A stretch of 37,937 bases of DNA, taken from Gilliamella sp. wkB308 (GTDB lineage: Bacteria > Pseudomonadota > Gammaproteobacteria > Enterobacterales > Orbaceae). Positions 36,776 through 37,937 of this stretch are shown here, in pieces. The translations under genes were made by a program, and so were the position numbers. The stretch covers positions 1 to 37,937 of the forward strand of contig NZ_LZGN01000005.1 of NCBI RefSeq assembly GCF_001690185.1, in the 5' to 3' direction. The first letter of the stretch is position 1. The number at the start of each line of letters is the position of its first letter. The notes beneath the pieces are model-generated. The model had not been told where the DNA came from. It worked only from the letters and a program-made list of their open reading frames with translations, and ran no database searches.

Positions 36776-37838
36776 ATTTATCTGCTAATAGTTCATCTAA
36801 ATACGTTTTAGCATCTCGATCACCTTGCTCACTCGCTTTAGTAAACCAGTAAATTGCCGTATCTTTATTTTTTTTGATACCTTCACCTTCGAGATATTTA
36901 ATGGCTAAATTGTATTGAGCATCAGCACTGCCTTGTTCAGCGGCTTTAATATACCATTCAATCGCTTTTTTAATATCTTTGGGAACACCACCGCCAACAT
37001 CATACATTACGCCTATATTATATTGTGCATCTGCATTCCCCGCTTCTGCTGCTTTAGAGAACCAATGGGCAGCTAATTGGTTATTAGGTTTAGTGCCTGT
37101 ACCTGTGGCATAAATAATGCCTAAATTATACATTGCAAGTACATTACCATATTCTGCCGCTTGCGTATAAAAATAGGTTGCAGCAACATAATCTTGAGTC
37201 AGACCGTCGCCGTGTTCCGACATTAATCCTAGATAATATAGGGCTTCAGGCACATTATATTTCGCCGCTTTACTAAACCAATCGGCTGCTTGCATACGAT
37301 CTTCTTCTACACCATCACCAAAAAAGTACATAATGCCTAGGTTTAAGTAAGCATCAAAAACGCCTTGATCTCCAGCTAGAATAAAATAGTTAATAGCGCT
37401 ATCGTTATTTTTGGCGACACCTTCCCCATTTTTGTACATTAAAGCTAAATTATAAAGTGCAAAACTATAATTTTGATCTGCTGCCAATTTAAAATATTTA
37501 AATGCTTTCGATAAATTACGCTTAGTTCCTAAACCATTTTGATACATATATGCTAAATTATTCTGGGCTTTAGCTAATCCTTGGTCAGCTGCTTTTTTAA
37601 ACCAAAACAGCGCGCGAACATTATTAACTTCAATACCGCCTAAACCTTGTTTATAAATATTACCTAAAGTGTATTGTGCTTGTGCATCCCCTTTTTCCGC
37701 CGAAAGCTTTAAAGAAGGAATCAATGAGCTAGGATCAGTCATTATTAGTTCTGGAGCTTTTGATGCACCATTTTCATTAGCTTTGACACTAAATGAAAAA
37801 GATAACATTAATACCAATAATAATTGAAATGTCTTCAT
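36774..37838 (-). CDS. Secreted Sel1-repeat (SLR) protein
   Basis: A 354-residue exported repeat protein. A signal peptide (about 1-20, ending SVKA) precedes eight full Sel1-like repeats of about 36 residues and a ninth partial one (about 54-350), each reading like DAQYNLGxMYxxGxGVxKDxxxAxxWFxKAAEQG. Sel1 repeats fold as paired helices in a solenoid and bind other proteins. Secreted family members act in host contact, envelope stress or effector immunity, but no specific function can be given here. Some repeats lack the usual residues (FALYNLALMY, YYLGLMSEHG). It converges on ppc, sharing a terminator. No clear Shine-Dalgarno precedes the ATG. Confidence 0.9.
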   Translation of the reverse strand: MKTFQLLLVLMLSFSFSVKANENGASKAPELIMTDPSSLIPSLKLSAEKGDAQAQYTLGNIYKQGLGGIEVNNVRALFWFKKAADQGLAKAQNNLAYMYQNGLGTKRNLSKAFKYFKLAADQNYSFALYNLALMYKNGEGVAKNNDSAINYFILAGDQGVFDAYLNLGIMYFFGDGVEEDRMQAADWFSKAAKYNVPEALYYLGLMSEHGDGLTQDYVAATYFYTQAAEYGNVLAMYNLGIIYATGTGTKPNNQLAAHWFSKAAEAGNADAQYNIGVMYDVGGGVPKDIKKAIEWYIKAAEQGSADAQYNLAIKYLEGEGIKKNKDTAIYWFTKASEQGDRDAKTYLDELLADK

Positions 37839-37937
37839 AGTTTTTATTCATAATAAAAGTGTTATTAAGTATATATTAACAAGATAAAAATAAATAGTTT
37901 ATATGTTTTTTGATAGATATAATCGATAGATTCTATA

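Overview
The window reads as a chromosomal segment of an AT-rich gammaproteobacterium close to the Enterobacterales. Several blocks keep Escherichia coli gene order: the end of an rrn operon with tRNA-Asp and tRNA-Trp followed by maoP/comM; the divergent znuCB and znuA-mepM genes; tolB-pal-cpoB followed by tRNA-Lys; and accD-folC-dedD-cvpA-purF. Low GC, high identity to enteric proteins and shuffled blocks fit the Orbaceae (Gilliamella/Frischella/Orbus type gut symbionts). That assignment is inference, and no search was run.

Layout. 1-1170: 23S 3' end, 5S and two tRNAs. 1305-3172: maoP facing comM. 3294-7302: a zinc uptake locus (znuB, znuC, znuA) around a perfect Zur-type palindrome, with the zinc-dependent endopeptidase mepM behind znuA. 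7417-10579: mrcB (PBP1b) and mutM. 10971-13730: tolB-pal-cpoB, without tolQRA next to it, then tRNA-Lys. 14373-16487: a TonB-dependent siderophore receptor behind a Fur-like palindrome. 16699-18237: murJ. 18526-23402: accD, folC, dedD, cvpA, purF. 23805-27635: an accessory pair, an intimin/SinH-type inverse autotransporter and a secreted Ca-loop-bearing partner resembling the SinI/ZirS class. 27719-33750: a minus-strand operon nuoJKLMN. 34094-36739: ppc. 36774-37838: a secreted Sel1-repeat protein.

The most unusual part is nuoJKLMN. It begins directly with nuoJ. None of nuoA-I (quinone/NADH/Fe-S arm and NuoH) is in the window, and on the upstream side the next gene is the divergent ppc. The five genes are intact, tightly packed and overlapping, so they look maintained. 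Yet NuoJ, K, L and M have lost many residues needed for proton translocation in complex I (NuoK E36 to I; NuoJ E55 to Y and Y59 to F; NuoL K342 to S; NuoM K265 to S and E407 to N, and more), while NuoN keeps most of its own and carries a ~110-residue hydrophilic insertion. J, K, L, M and N are also the subunit types shared with Mrp-type Na+/H+ antiporters, and the K substitution recalls MrpC. I regard this as the best candidate for an undescribed system: a stand-alone, repurposed complex I membrane module.

Many of the remaining genes serve the cell envelope: peptidoglycan synthesis and hydrolysis (mrcB, mepM, murJ, dedD), outer membrane integrity (pal, tolB, cpoB), and surface adhesion and nutrient uptake. 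No CRISPR array, insertion sequence, integrase or phage gene was seen.
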